Of a DNA stretch of 37,497 nucleotides, positions 1 through 7,693 are shown piece by piece. This DNA comes from Anaerolinea sp. (GTDB lineage Bacteria > Chloroflexota > Anaerolineae > Anaerolineales > Villigracilaceae). The stretch is taken from the NCBI GenBank assembly GCA_020047815.1, contig JAIFNG010000025.1, positions 1 through 37,497 on the forward strand, read 5' to 3'. Position 1 is the first letter of the stretch. Every line of letters starts with the position of its first letter. The translations under genes and the position numbers were made by a program. A model generated the notes under the pieces. It searched no databases. It saw only the letters and a program-made list of their open reading frames with translations, and was not told where the DNA came from.

Positions 1-132
1 GGGCGGATCAGCGGAGAGTTGGATGGAAAAACCGCCACCGAAGAGGCAGTCCTCGGGCTGGCGATAAAAGATCATTTTGCGGCGAATCCAAAAGCGACTG
101 AAATATCAAATCAGAAGGACAGCATACTATGA
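1..132 (+). CDS. Sugar ABC transporter ATP-binding protein, C-terminus (partial)
   Basis: Frame 1 is open from the first base and ends at TGA 130-132, giving the last 43 residues of a protein that starts outside the window. The visible start, GRISGELDGKTATEEAVLGLA, resembles the end of RbsA/MglA-type double-ATPase subunits, where a GRI.GE segment precedes a TEE..L..A helix close to the terminus. It would energise import through the permease encoded next. The stop overlaps the permease start (ATGA), which indicates translational coupling. No Walker motif lies inside the window, so the call rests on this short tail and on the neighbour. Confidence 0.75.
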   Translation, partial: GRISGELDGKTATEEAVLGLAIKDHFAANPKATEISNQKDSIL

Positions 133-1262
133 GCGAAAAACAGACGAAACAAACCACAGCCCCAGTGAACGGCGGCGAAACATTGAAGCGAGCCGTCAGC
201 TTTATCGGCACAGATAACCTCTCGCTGATGTTTGCGCTCGTATTCCTTGTCTTCCTCGTCACCATCGTCAGCGGCTGGTTTGGAATGGATGGGGGCGACA
301 AGTTCTTCTCCTGGCAGAACCTCATGAACAGCCTGGCTCAGGCGGTTGTCATTGTCGGTTTGATCGCAATCGGTGAGACGGTTGTGATCATTGCCGGCGG
401 ACTGGATATTTCCGTCGGTTCGATCGCGTCAATTGGTTCAGTGGTCGCGGCATCTGTGCTTGTGGGCGTAGGAACAATTGGGTCACTCAGTTTCCTCACC
501 GGCAACGTGGGGATCGCAGTGTTGGCAGGAATTATTGCAGGCATGATCGCCGGAGCGATCAACGGCGCGATCGTCACCACCCTGCGGGTCAATCCAACGA
601 TCGCCACGCTTGGCACGCTGGCGGCTTTTGCCGGGTTCGCTTTTTTACTGGCGCCTGAAGGCAAGCCAGTCGGCGTCATGACACAGCCCGCCTTCACATG
701 GCTGGCTCAGGGACGCTTTCTGGAAGATGCGGCAATCCCGGCATTGGGCGGCGCAAAGTGGACGGGCATTCCAGTTTTGACGGTAATTTTGGTGATCGTG
801 GCAATTTTTGTCCACATCCTCATGAGCTACACCGACTTCGGTCGGGCGATCTACGCCATCGGCGGGAATGCCACGGCTGCCCGTCTGGCTGGCATCAATC
901 TCTCCAAAATAAAAATCCTCATGTACATGCTCTCGGGCGGCATTGCTGGACTCTCCGGCGTGCTCCTTGCAGCACGAACCACTTCAGGAAATCCAATTAA
1001 CGGCAACGGGTTGGAATTACAGGCAATTACGGCGGTATTCCTCGGCGGGGCTGCCACTTCCGGCGGAAAAGGAACGATCGTCGGGACGTTTCTCGCAGTA
1101 ATTCTGGTTGGAGTTCTCAATAACGGCATGAACCTGCTTGGTTTCAACACCTTTATTCAGCGCGTGGCGCTTGGCTTGCTTTTGGTTGCAGCAGTTGCAA
1201 TCTCGCAATGGCGGCAAGCTCGCGCAGAAAGTTCCAGAACACGCATTTCCAATGCAGGTTAA
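129..1262 (+). CDS. RbsC-type sugar ABC transporter permease
   Basis: Integral membrane permease of the BPD_transp_2 family (RbsC/XylH/YjfF type), 377 aa, the usual length being 310-400. The sequence is dominated by hydrophobic helices, with a short polar N-terminus of about 30 residues. The family signature GGLDISVGSIASIGSVVAA lies at about residues 90-108. A cytoplasmic coupling segment, AARLAGINLSKIKI, follows near residue 255. The start has an AGAAGGA ribosome site about 10 nt upstream and overlaps the ATPase stop. With the upstream ATPase it forms the membrane part of a monosaccharide or polyol importer. The substrate-binding protein is not in the window and may lie upstream. The transported compound cannot be read from the sequence. 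The context of demethylation genes suggests a methylated sugar or cyclitol. Confidence 0.9.
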   Translation: MSEKQTKQTTAPVNGGETLKRAVSFIGTDNLSLMFALVFLVFLVTIVSGWFGMDGGDKFFSWQNLMNSLAQAVVIVGLIAIGETVVIIAGGLDISVGSIASIGSVVAASVLVGVGTIGSLSFLTGNVGIAVLAGIIAGMIAGAINGAIVTTLRVNPTIATLGTLAAFAGFAFLLAPEGKPVGVMTQPAFTWLAQGRFLEDAAIPALGGAKWTGIPVLTVILVIVAIFVHILMSYTDFGRAIYAIGGNATAARLAGINLSKIKILMYMLSGGIAGLSGVLLAARTTSGNPINGNGLELQAITAVFLGGAATSGGKGTIVGTFLAVILVGVLNNGMNLLGFNTFIQRVALGLLLVAAVAISQWRQARAESSRTRISNAG

Positions 1263-1314
1263 TTTTCCGACCATCAAGTTTATATAAAGACTGGCAAAAA
1301 AATTAGGAGCAAAA

Positions 1315-1953
1315 ATGGAACCCATTATTATAGAAATCCGCACCAATGTTATGGAGGGAGATGTCACTTCCGTCAAGGCGAATGTCCAGGCTGCGATCGA
1401 TGCAGGCATCCCTGTATCCAACATCTTGAACGACGGCATGATCGCCGCGATGGCCGAAGTGGGTCATCTTTTTGAAGAGGGTGAATGTTTTGTTCCTGAA
1501 ATGCTGATCGCCGCCCGCGCCATGCAGGCAGGGCTGGCTTTGCTCCAGCCTCATCTAAAGAACGCGGAAGTCGTTTCGGCCGGCAAGGTGGTGGTTGGAA
1601 CGGTGAAGGGTGACTTGCACGATATCGGCAAGAACCTTGTTGCCATGATGCTTGAGGGTGCAGGCTTTGAAATTATCGACCTCGGCACCGACGTTCCCGC
1701 TGAAAAATTTGTGGAAGCCGTTCGCAATCAAGGCGCGCAAATTGTCGCCATGTCTGCCTTGCTGACAACCACCATGCCCTCAATCGAGGGCACCATCAAA
1801 GCGTTAAACGCTGCCGGACTGCGCGACAAAGTCAAGGTGATTGTTGGCGGCGCACCGGTCACTCAACACTATGCCGACCAGATCGGCGCAGACGGCTTCG
1901 CGCCCGATGCCAGTCGCGCTGTGGCAATGGCAAAAGCATTAATGTCCGCCTGA
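1315..1953 (+). CDS. Corrinoid (cobalamin-binding) methyltransferase shuttle protein
   Basis: Small corrinoid protein of the MtaC/MtbC/MttC type, 212 aa. Residues 1-85 form the helical cap domain (B12-binding_2). Residues about 88-212 form the Rossmann-like B12 domain. The cobalt-ligating D-x-H-x-x-G signature is D100-L-H102-D-I-G105, and SALLTTTM and GGAPVT are the usual later cobalamin-pocket segments. In known systems this protein accepts a methyl group from a substrate-specific methyltransferase onto Co(I) and hands it to a second methyltransferase. A TAGGAG ribosome site at 1304-1309 supports the start. The next gene starts 11 nt after the stop, so the corrinoid protein and its presumed methyltransferase are one unit. 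No reductive activator (RACE) gene is visible here and it must be encoded elsewhere. Confidence 0.9.
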   Translation: MEPIIIEIRTNVMEGDVTSVKANVQAAIDAGIPVSNILNDGMIAAMAEVGHLFEEGECFVPEMLIAARAMQAGLALLQPHLKNAEVVSAGKVVVGTVKGDLHDIGKNLVAMMLEGAGFEIIDLGTDVPAEKFVEAVRNQGAQIVAMSALLTTTMPSIEGTIKALNAAGLRDKVKVIVGGAPVTQHYADQIGADGFAPDASRAVAMAKALMSA

Positions 1954-1964
1954 TGGGTGCTTAA

Positions 1965-3056
1965 ATGAAATCCCGCGAACGCGTTTTAACGGCGCTCAAT
2001 CACGAAGAGCCGGATCGATGCCCCATGCAGGTATCGTTCACCCCTGAATTTGCCACCCGCCTCGAAAAAGATATGAAACTTGGCGGCGAAAATAAGATCC
2101 ACAACCCGCATGGGGGAGGCAACACCTACGAGTTGGAACGTACTCTCGGACAGGACCTGTTATTGACCTCCGTGGGCTGGGCGAATTCATATTATCAGGA
2201 TGCAAAAGAATACGTTGACGAATGGGGCATCGGCTGGAGGTCGGCAGAATACGAAACGCCATTTGGCGCCGGGCGCTACACGGAAATGAACATCCACCCG
2301 CTGGCTGAGGATGACGCCATTGATAGATACCAGGCTCCTGATCCAAACCGTCCCGAACTATACACCGAAGCGGAATGGATGTTGAAGACCTTCAAGGATG
2401 AATATTGGATCGTCGGTGTAACGGTCACAACCATTTTCGAGACGGCCTGGGCTTTGCGCGGCTATGAGCGCATGCTGACCGACTTCGCCCTCAAACCAGA
2501 CCTTGCCGAACGCCTGCTCGACATCCCCTATCAATATCACTTGACCGCTGCAAAGAAACTAACCCAAATGGGCGTGGATATGATCTGGCTGGGCGATGAT
2601 GTTGGCGCGCAAAACGCAATGATTATCTCGCCGAAGATGTGGCGCAAGTTCTTCAAACCGCGCATGGCAAATTTCATCTCTGAATTGAAGAACATCAATC
2701 CGCAGGTGAAAGTTGCCTACCATTCGGATGGTGTCGTCAACCCGATCATTCCCGACTTGATCGAAATCGGGTTGGACGTACTCAACCCCATCCAACCCGC
2801 CAGCATGGACCCGGCAAAATTGAAGCAGGAATTTGGTGACAAATTATGCTTTTGGGGTTCCATCGATGAACAGCATACCCTGCCCTTTGGAAGCGCGGCG
2901 GATGTAAAAACCGAAGTCCAGACCCGCCTGAAAACACTCGGTAAAAACGGTGGGCTGATCATCGGACCCACCCATCACGTTCAATTGGACACACCAATGG
3001 AAAACTTTTGGGCAATGGTCAACACAATCCAGCAAACACCTTATTTATCACTCTAA
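1965..3056 (+). CDS. Uroporphyrinogen-decarboxylase-family methyltransferase (MtaA/CmuA-like), first copy
   Basis: 363-aa TIM-barrel protein of the URO-D superfamily. The N-terminal signature (RERVLTALNHEEPDR, residues 4-18) is typical of the MtaA/CmuA branch that transfers methyl groups to or from corrinoid proteins. It is not typical of the haem-pathway HemE. Candidate metal or active-site residues are H253 and D255 in AYHSDG, C295 in LCFWGSID, and H304. It starts 11 nt behind the corrinoid protein gene, so it is probably its direct partner, either removing the methyl from the substrate or passing it to an acceptor such as tetrahydrofolate. Sequence alone does not decide which. It is clearly diverged from the second copy at 4115-5284, so the two probably do different jobs. 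Confidence 0.85.
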   Translation: MKSRERVLTALNHEEPDRCPMQVSFTPEFATRLEKDMKLGGENKIHNPHGGGNTYELERTLGQDLLLTSVGWANSYYQDAKEYVDEWGIGWRSAEYETPFGAGRYTEMNIHPLAEDDAIDRYQAPDPNRPELYTEAEWMLKTFKDEYWIVGVTVTTIFETAWALRGYERMLTDFALKPDLAERLLDIPYQYHLTAAKKLTQMGVDMIWLGDDVGAQNAMIISPKMWRKFFKPRMANFISELKNINPQVKVAYHSDGVVNPIIPDLIEIGLDVLNPIQPASMDPAKLKQEFGDKLCFWGSIDEQHTLPFGSAADVKTEVQTRLKTLGKNGGLIIGPTHHVQLDTPMENFWAMVNTIQQTPYLSL

Positions 3057-3106
3057 AAATCATCCTGCTCATTTGAATCAGCAGAAAAATTAAACAGGAA
3101 CCTGCC

Positions 3107-4090
3107 ATGAATTCCACGATCAGTCAAACTACCTGGCATGGAGTCAACGCCTGGACACTGGAAAATGAAAACCTGATAACGGTCATTGTCCACGAGATGG
3201 GTGCCAAGTTGGTTTCGTTGTTCGACAAGCGCAGCCAACGCGAATGGCTGATCGGTCCAGGCGCTCGACCATTTCAAAAAGTGCCGTATGGCTCGCCGTT
3301 CACAGAACAGGATATGAGCGGTTGGGACGAAATGTTCCCGACCATCGTTGCCTGCAACTATCCCGTGCCCGGAGCACATCATGGCTTCCCCCTGCCTGAC
3401 CATGGTGAAGTATGGACTTTGCCGTGGGAAGTGGAACAGGCAGCCAACGGGAAGCTCACTCTCAGCGTAACCGGTCCTGTCCTGCCCTATCGCCTGACAC
3501 GCACCGCCGAATACATCGCCCCATTCACTTTGCAGCTATCCTACCGACTGGTAAACCTTGGTCAGGAGCCCATGCCCTACCTGTGGTCGGCCCATCCGCA
3601 ATTTATCTGCGACCAGGACGCCGAAGTCATCTTTCCGCCGCAGGTTAAAGAGGTTTGCAACGCCCTCCCCGAAGCCTACGGCTGGGGAATTCCGGAAACC
3701 CGTTTCAGCTGGAAGGAAGCAGTAAAGCAAAACGGCGATCGCGTCCGCATTGACCACATCGGCTCACCATCCCAGCATCTAGCCCGGAAATTTTTCGTCC
3801 TGCCCGATATCCGCGCCGACTGGTCGGGATTGATCAACCGTCCTTCAAACGATTGGTTGTTTATGGAATGGGATTCGAATCTGATCCCTTACCTTGGATT
3901 GTGGATCGACGAAGGCGCCATCAGTACGGAATCAGTTGCCGCCCCCGAACCGATGACCGGCTTCTATGACAGCCTGGCTGTTGCCTGGGACAAAAAACGA
4001 GTTGCCATGATCGCTCCCGGCGCCATCGCAGACTGGAATTTAAACGTCCGCTTTGGAACGGGCATGAATACCTTCCCTGTACCCTTGTAA
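3107..4090 (+). CDS. Aldose 1-epimerase-like (galactose mutarotase fold) protein
   Basis: 327-aa protein that looks like the aldose 1-epimerase/GalM beta-sandwich superfamily. Supporting motifs are the early ENENLITVIVHEMGAKLVSL strand pair, DHGEVWTLPW near residue 105, where mutarotases have a conserved HG..R/W segment, and a mid-protein LWSAHPQF, which matches the catalytic-histidine region of the family. No signal peptide is visible, so it is likely cytoplasmic. Mutarotases interconvert anomers of free sugars. Being placed between two methyltransferase genes suggests the locus acts on a sugar or sugar-like ring. The start has CAGGAA upstream. The exact substrate is unknown, and it may be a non-catalytic carbohydrate-binding relative. 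Confidence 0.75.
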   Translation: MNSTISQTTWHGVNAWTLENENLITVIVHEMGAKLVSLFDKRSQREWLIGPGARPFQKVPYGSPFTEQDMSGWDEMFPTIVACNYPVPGAHHGFPLPDHGEVWTLPWEVEQAANGKLTLSVTGPVLPYRLTRTAEYIAPFTLQLSYRLVNLGQEPMPYLWSAHPQFICDQDAEVIFPPQVKEVCNALPEAYGWGIPETRFSWKEAVKQNGDRVRIDHIGSPSQHLARKFFVLPDIRADWSGLINRPSNDWLFMEWDSNLIPYLGLWIDEGAISTESVAAPEPMTGFYDSLAVAWDKKRVAMIAPGAIADWNLNVRFGTGMNTFPVPL

Positions 4091-4114
4091 AAATCTTCAG
4101 CAAAAGGATCTAAT

Positions 4115-5284
4115 ATGAACAACCTTGAAAGATTCAAGAAAGCGCTTAACTGGGAACCCATTGACCGTCTGATGACCTACGACTACCTGGACAATCGGGA
4201 AATCCTTGTCCGACACGGCGGCTTTGACTCATCCAAAACCTACAGCTTCCAGGAATTGATAGAAGTAAATGCCAAAGCCTGGAATACCATTGGGGTTAAT
4301 ATCACTCGTTCTGTCTATGACCCCGTCAACCACTGGATGGGAGGGAAAGTCACAAACTGGATTCGCTTCTTTGGGGTGGATCCTTCTGAATGGGGCGTCA
4401 CACAGGCAGGTGACACCGCCTGGATTTCGAAACGGCCCTTCAAAACGCTAGCCGAACTCGAAAAACATATGCCCCAAAAGCCATGTTATGAAGATGTGCG
4501 GGATTGGTACCAGCCTGTTATCCGCCAGATTCAAGGAACCCTGGCCGAACACGACATTGTTTACATAGGCGCGGTGGAAGGTCCCATTACTGACGCATAC
4601 ACCTTCATGGATATGGAGTTGTTCTCGCTCGCCATTTACGATGCCCCCGAACTGGTTTCGCACATCATGGATTGCACTGGCCTATTCTCTGCCTATATTG
4701 CCAGAGCGTACGCCGAAGTAAGTGCTGTCCCGTTGATGTTTATGGGCGAGGATATTTCCGGGACAACAGGGCCCATCTTCAGCCCCAAGTTTGTCCGTGA
4801 GCAGGGACTGCCCCGCTGGCGATGGATTACCGAACCAGTCAAGGAAAAAGGCATGAAATTCCTCTATCATACCGATGGCAGGTATGGAAAATTCCTGCCG
4901 TTGATCTTTGATGAATTGGGAGCAGATGGATTGAACCCCATTGAGCGCAATAACTGCAACGATATTTTTGAGATCAGGAAGGAATATCCACACAAACTAC
5001 TCTTTGGGAATGTGTGCTGCATGCACACCCTCCCCAACGGCACCCTTGGCGACGTGGAAGATGAAACGCTTGAACTGGTGGAAAAGATCGGACCACAGGC
5101 AGGCATTTTCATTGGCTCATCGAGTGAAGTACATGACGCAGTTCCCGTACCCAACGCCGTAAAGATGTATCAGACCGTTCTCGAATATGGAAGCTTCCCC
5201 ATCAACGTCGAGCGGATTCGCGCCAGAAGAACGGAATTACGTGAAAAAGGTGAGCTCAAACTGCGGACGGAGTTGGAGCTCTAA
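4115..5284 (+). CDS. Uroporphyrinogen-decarboxylase-family methyltransferase, second copy
   Basis: 389-aa URO-D superfamily protein. The N-terminus (NLERFKKALNWEPIDR) and the YHTDG segment (H252, D254) align with the first copy. The later metal-region segment differs: GNVCCMHTLPNGT carries C301, C302 and H304, whereas the first copy has a single cysteine there. Residues about 355-389 form a charged C-terminal tail absent from the first copy. It starts after AAAGGAT, 24 nt behind the mutarotase-like gene. In three-component methyl transfer systems one methyltransferase takes the methyl from the substrate and another passes it on. Two dissimilar URO-D proteins with one corrinoid protein fit that arrangement, but two substrate-specific enzymes would fit as well. 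Confidence 0.82.
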   Translation: MNNLERFKKALNWEPIDRLMTYDYLDNREILVRHGGFDSSKTYSFQELIEVNAKAWNTIGVNITRSVYDPVNHWMGGKVTNWIRFFGVDPSEWGVTQAGDTAWISKRPFKTLAELEKHMPQKPCYEDVRDWYQPVIRQIQGTLAEHDIVYIGAVEGPITDAYTFMDMELFSLAIYDAPELVSHIMDCTGLFSAYIARAYAEVSAVPLMFMGEDISGTTGPIFSPKFVREQGLPRWRWITEPVKEKGMKFLYHTDGRYGKFLPLIFDELGADGLNPIERNNCNDIFEIRKEYPHKLLFGNVCCMHTLPNGTLGDVEDETLELVEKIGPQAGIFIGSSSEVHDAVPVPNAVKMYQTVLEYGSFPINVERIRARRTELREKGELKLRTELEL

Positions 5285-5317
5285 AAATTATTGGTAGTTC
5301 GGAAGCACATAAAAATT

Positions 5318-5353
5318 CTGACGGCTGCAGATTTATACACCTGCAGCCGTCAG
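5318..5353 (+). other. Perfect 13-bp inverted repeat before the desaturase fusion gene
   Basis: CTGACGGCTGCAG (5318-5330) and CTGCAGCCGTCAG (5341-5353) are perfectly complementary and enclose the 10-nt loop ATTTATACAC. The structure lies between the second methyltransferase stop and the ribosome site AAGAGGA (5357-5363) of the fusion gene. On the + strand no T tract follows it. On the - strand it is followed by AATTTTTATG. It could be an mRNA processing or stability hairpin, a partial terminator that lowers expression of the downstream genes, or a protein-binding site. Confidence 0.7.
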
Positions 5354-5367
5354 GTTAAGAGGATCAC

Positions 5368-7653
5368 ATGTCCCAAAAAATAAAAAGCAAAACCCAATTG
5401 AATGATTACAGTCTGACCGGAAAAAATGCCGCCCTGGCGATGGAACAAGGCCTGGCAGACGCCAAGTGGTACGCATCTCCCATCTCAAAGGAAAAGATGC
5501 GCGAGCTATTGGAACGGCGTGACAGCCCCGCAATTCAAGATACCCTGCTCTGGTTTGCCCTGCTTTTTATTTCCGGCTATTATGGTTATTTACTTTGGGG
5601 GAGTTGGTGGTCGGTCATCCCCTTTGCAATTTACGGCATATTGTATGCCACAGTTTCCGATTCTCGCTGGCATGAAACCAGCCACGGCACAGCCTTTAAA
5701 ACGGATTGGATGAACAACGCTCTTTATGAAATATCATCCTTCATGATAAGGCGCGAATCAATCCCCTGGCGCTGGAGCCATACCCGTCACCACAGTGATA
5801 CAAGCATCGTGGGACGTGACCTTGAAATTGCCGTGCCGCGTCCTGCAGACCTCCGTGCCATACTCCTCAAATTTACCCATATCCCCTCCGCGATCCAATA
5901 CACGCGGGGCATGTTGCTGCACTGTGCAGGCAGGTTTACACCGGAAGAACGCACCTACATCCCCGAATCGGAATATTGGAATGTCATTCTCAGGGCGCGC
6001 ATCTACTTCATCATCTATGCTGCGGTCATTGCTCTTTCCGTATATACCCAAAATATGCTGCCATTGATGTATATCGTACTGCCAAATTTTTATGGGACAT
6101 GGCTGACAGTTATCTACGGATTAACCCAACACGCCGGGCTGGCAGAGAATGTCCTCGACCATCGTCTCAACACCCGCACTGTTTATATGAATACCATCAA
6201 TCGCTACCTTTACTGGAATATGGGGTATCACGTTGAGCACCACATGTTCCCATTGGTCCCCTACCATGCCCTGTCCAAACTGCATGAGCTGGTCAAAGCG
6301 GATAACCCGGCGCCTTACAATGGTTTATTGGCTGCCTATCGGGAGATCATCCCCGCACTGATCCGTCAATCCAAAGATCCTTCTTATTTCGTTCAACGCC
6401 AACTTCCAGCGCCCGCTGATCGCATGGAGATGTATGCCGGTTCACAAGTGATCAGCGGTGCAGGCAGGCCGATTATCGAAGGTTGGATCGAAGTCTGTGA
6501 TGCCAGCCTGCTGCAGAGGGAGGATGTGCTTCGCTTCGATCATGACAACAAGACGTATGCCATCTATCGGACCGCCGGGGATACATTCCATGCCACCGAT
6601 GGCATCTGCACCCATGGCAATGCGCACCTGGCTGATGGCTTCGTAAAAGGCTCACTGATCGAATGCGCCAAGCACAATGGACGGTTTGACATTCGGGACG
6701 GATCTCCCCAGCGGCTGCCCGTGTGTGTTGGGATCAAAACCTACGCAGTACGCGAAAGCCATAACAAACTCCAGTTGGACTTGACCTCAGCCAGTGGATA
6801 TGGCGTAACTGCCCCAGCCGCCACCTACACTTTCCGCGTGGTTAGCAACGATAATGTTGCCACCTTCATCAAGGAGTTGGTACTCGAACCGGAAAGCAGC
6901 TCTCCAAAACTGGAGTATCAACCCGGGGACTATTTGCAGATCGACATTCCAGTTTACGAACAGCGGACACTGCAGAATATTGAAGTCCAACAACCCTATG
7001 CCATTGCCTGGCAATCCCAGCATATTTTCGAGTTCAAGGCAGGTAACCCCAGCCCTTGCCGCCGTAATTATTCATTGGCGACCAACCCCGCCAGAGACAA
7101 ACAACTTCGCTTCAATATCCGCATCGCCACTCCGCCGCGGGGCGTGGACTGTAATGCTGGATGCGGTTCCTCGTATATCTTTAGCTTGAAGCCGGGCGAT
7201 ATTGTCACAGCGGCTGGTCCATTCGGTGAATTTCACATCAAGGAAACGGAACGGGAGCTTATCTATCTGGGCGGCGGCGCGGGGATGGCGCCGTTACGGT
7301 CTCATCTTTCCCATCTTCTGGAGACTCAAAAAACACAAACCCGTGTGAGTTATTGGTATGGAGCGCGCTCTCTGCAGGAAATGTTCTACCTGGATTATTT
7401 CGAAAATCTTGCGGCACAAAATAAAAACTTTAGCTTCCATGCTGCGCTGTCCGAACCACAACCAGAGGACAAATGGCAGTCGCATACAGGCTTTATTCAT
7501 GATGTCCTAAAGCGCGAGTATCTTGACGCACACCCGGACCCAAAGAGTATCGAGTACTTTCTCTGCGGTCCCCCTGCAATGATCCAGGCTGCCACGGTTA
7601 TGCTCAAGAATCTTGGTGTTCCCCCAACCCAGATCGCCTTTGATGAATTTTAG
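5368..7653 (+). CDS. Desaturase/hydroxylase-Rieske-NqrF-like reductase fusion (MocDEF-like)
   Basis: One uninterrupted 761-aa protein with three modules. Residues about 55-345 are a membrane di-iron desaturase/hydroxylase with histidine boxes H102-ETS-H106, H138-TR-HH142 and H288-VE-HH292, plus H255, and hydrophobic stretches near 60-95 and 205-250. Residues about 370-475 are a Rieske [2Fe-2S] ferredoxin with ligands C414-T-H416 and C433-AK-H436. Residues about 485-761 are an FAD/NAD(P)H reductase with RRNYSLAT (FAD), GGGAGMAPLRS (nucleotide) and FLCGPPAM. The order matches the separate MocD, MocE and MocF proteins proposed to demethylate 3-O-methyl-scyllo-inosamine in Sinorhizobium. The reductase part is strikingly NqrF-like (SSYIFSLKPGD, SYWYGARS, ALSEPQPED). 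Inferred role: self-sufficient oxygenase removing an O-methyl group as formaldehyde. A lipid or alkane hydroxylase/desaturase is the alternative. Confidence 0.85.
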   Translation: MSQKIKSKTQLNDYSLTGKNAALAMEQGLADAKWYASPISKEKMRELLERRDSPAIQDTLLWFALLFISGYYGYLLWGSWWSVIPFAIYGILYATVSDSRWHETSHGTAFKTDWMNNALYEISSFMIRRESIPWRWSHTRHHSDTSIVGRDLEIAVPRPADLRAILLKFTHIPSAIQYTRGMLLHCAGRFTPEERTYIPESEYWNVILRARIYFIIYAAVIALSVYTQNMLPLMYIVLPNFYGTWLTVIYGLTQHAGLAENVLDHRLNTRTVYMNTINRYLYWNMGYHVEHHMFPLVPYHALSKLHELVKADNPAPYNGLLAAYREIIPALIRQSKDPSYFVQRQLPAPADRMEMYAGSQVISGAGRPIIEGWIEVCDASLLQREDVLRFDHDNKTYAIYRTAGDTFHATDGICTHGNAHLADGFVKGSLIECAKHNGRFDIRDGSPQRLPVCVGIKTYAVRESHNKLQLDLTSASGYGVTAPAATYTFRVVSNDNVATFIKELVLEPESSSPKLEYQPGDYLQIDIPVYEQRTLQNIEVQQPYAIAWQSQHIFEFKAGNPSPCRRNYSLATNPARDKQLRFNIRIATPPRGVDCNAGCGSSYIFSLKPGDIVTAAGPFGEFHIKETERELIYLGGGAGMAPLRSHLSHLLETQKTQTRVSYWYGARSLQEMFYLDYFENLAAQNKNFSFHAALSEPQPEDKWQSHTGFIHDVLKREYLDAHPDPKSIEYFLCGPPAMIQAATVMLKNLGVPPTQIAFDEF

Positions 7654-7693
7654 TTGATCGGTGAACCAAGCCTCACCCAACAGGAGATAAAAG

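Noticed and set aside
1965..5284. URO-D proteins as haem-pathway HemE
   Set aside because: N-terminal signatures and the corrinoid partner fit the methyltransferase branch, and no haem genes are nearby.
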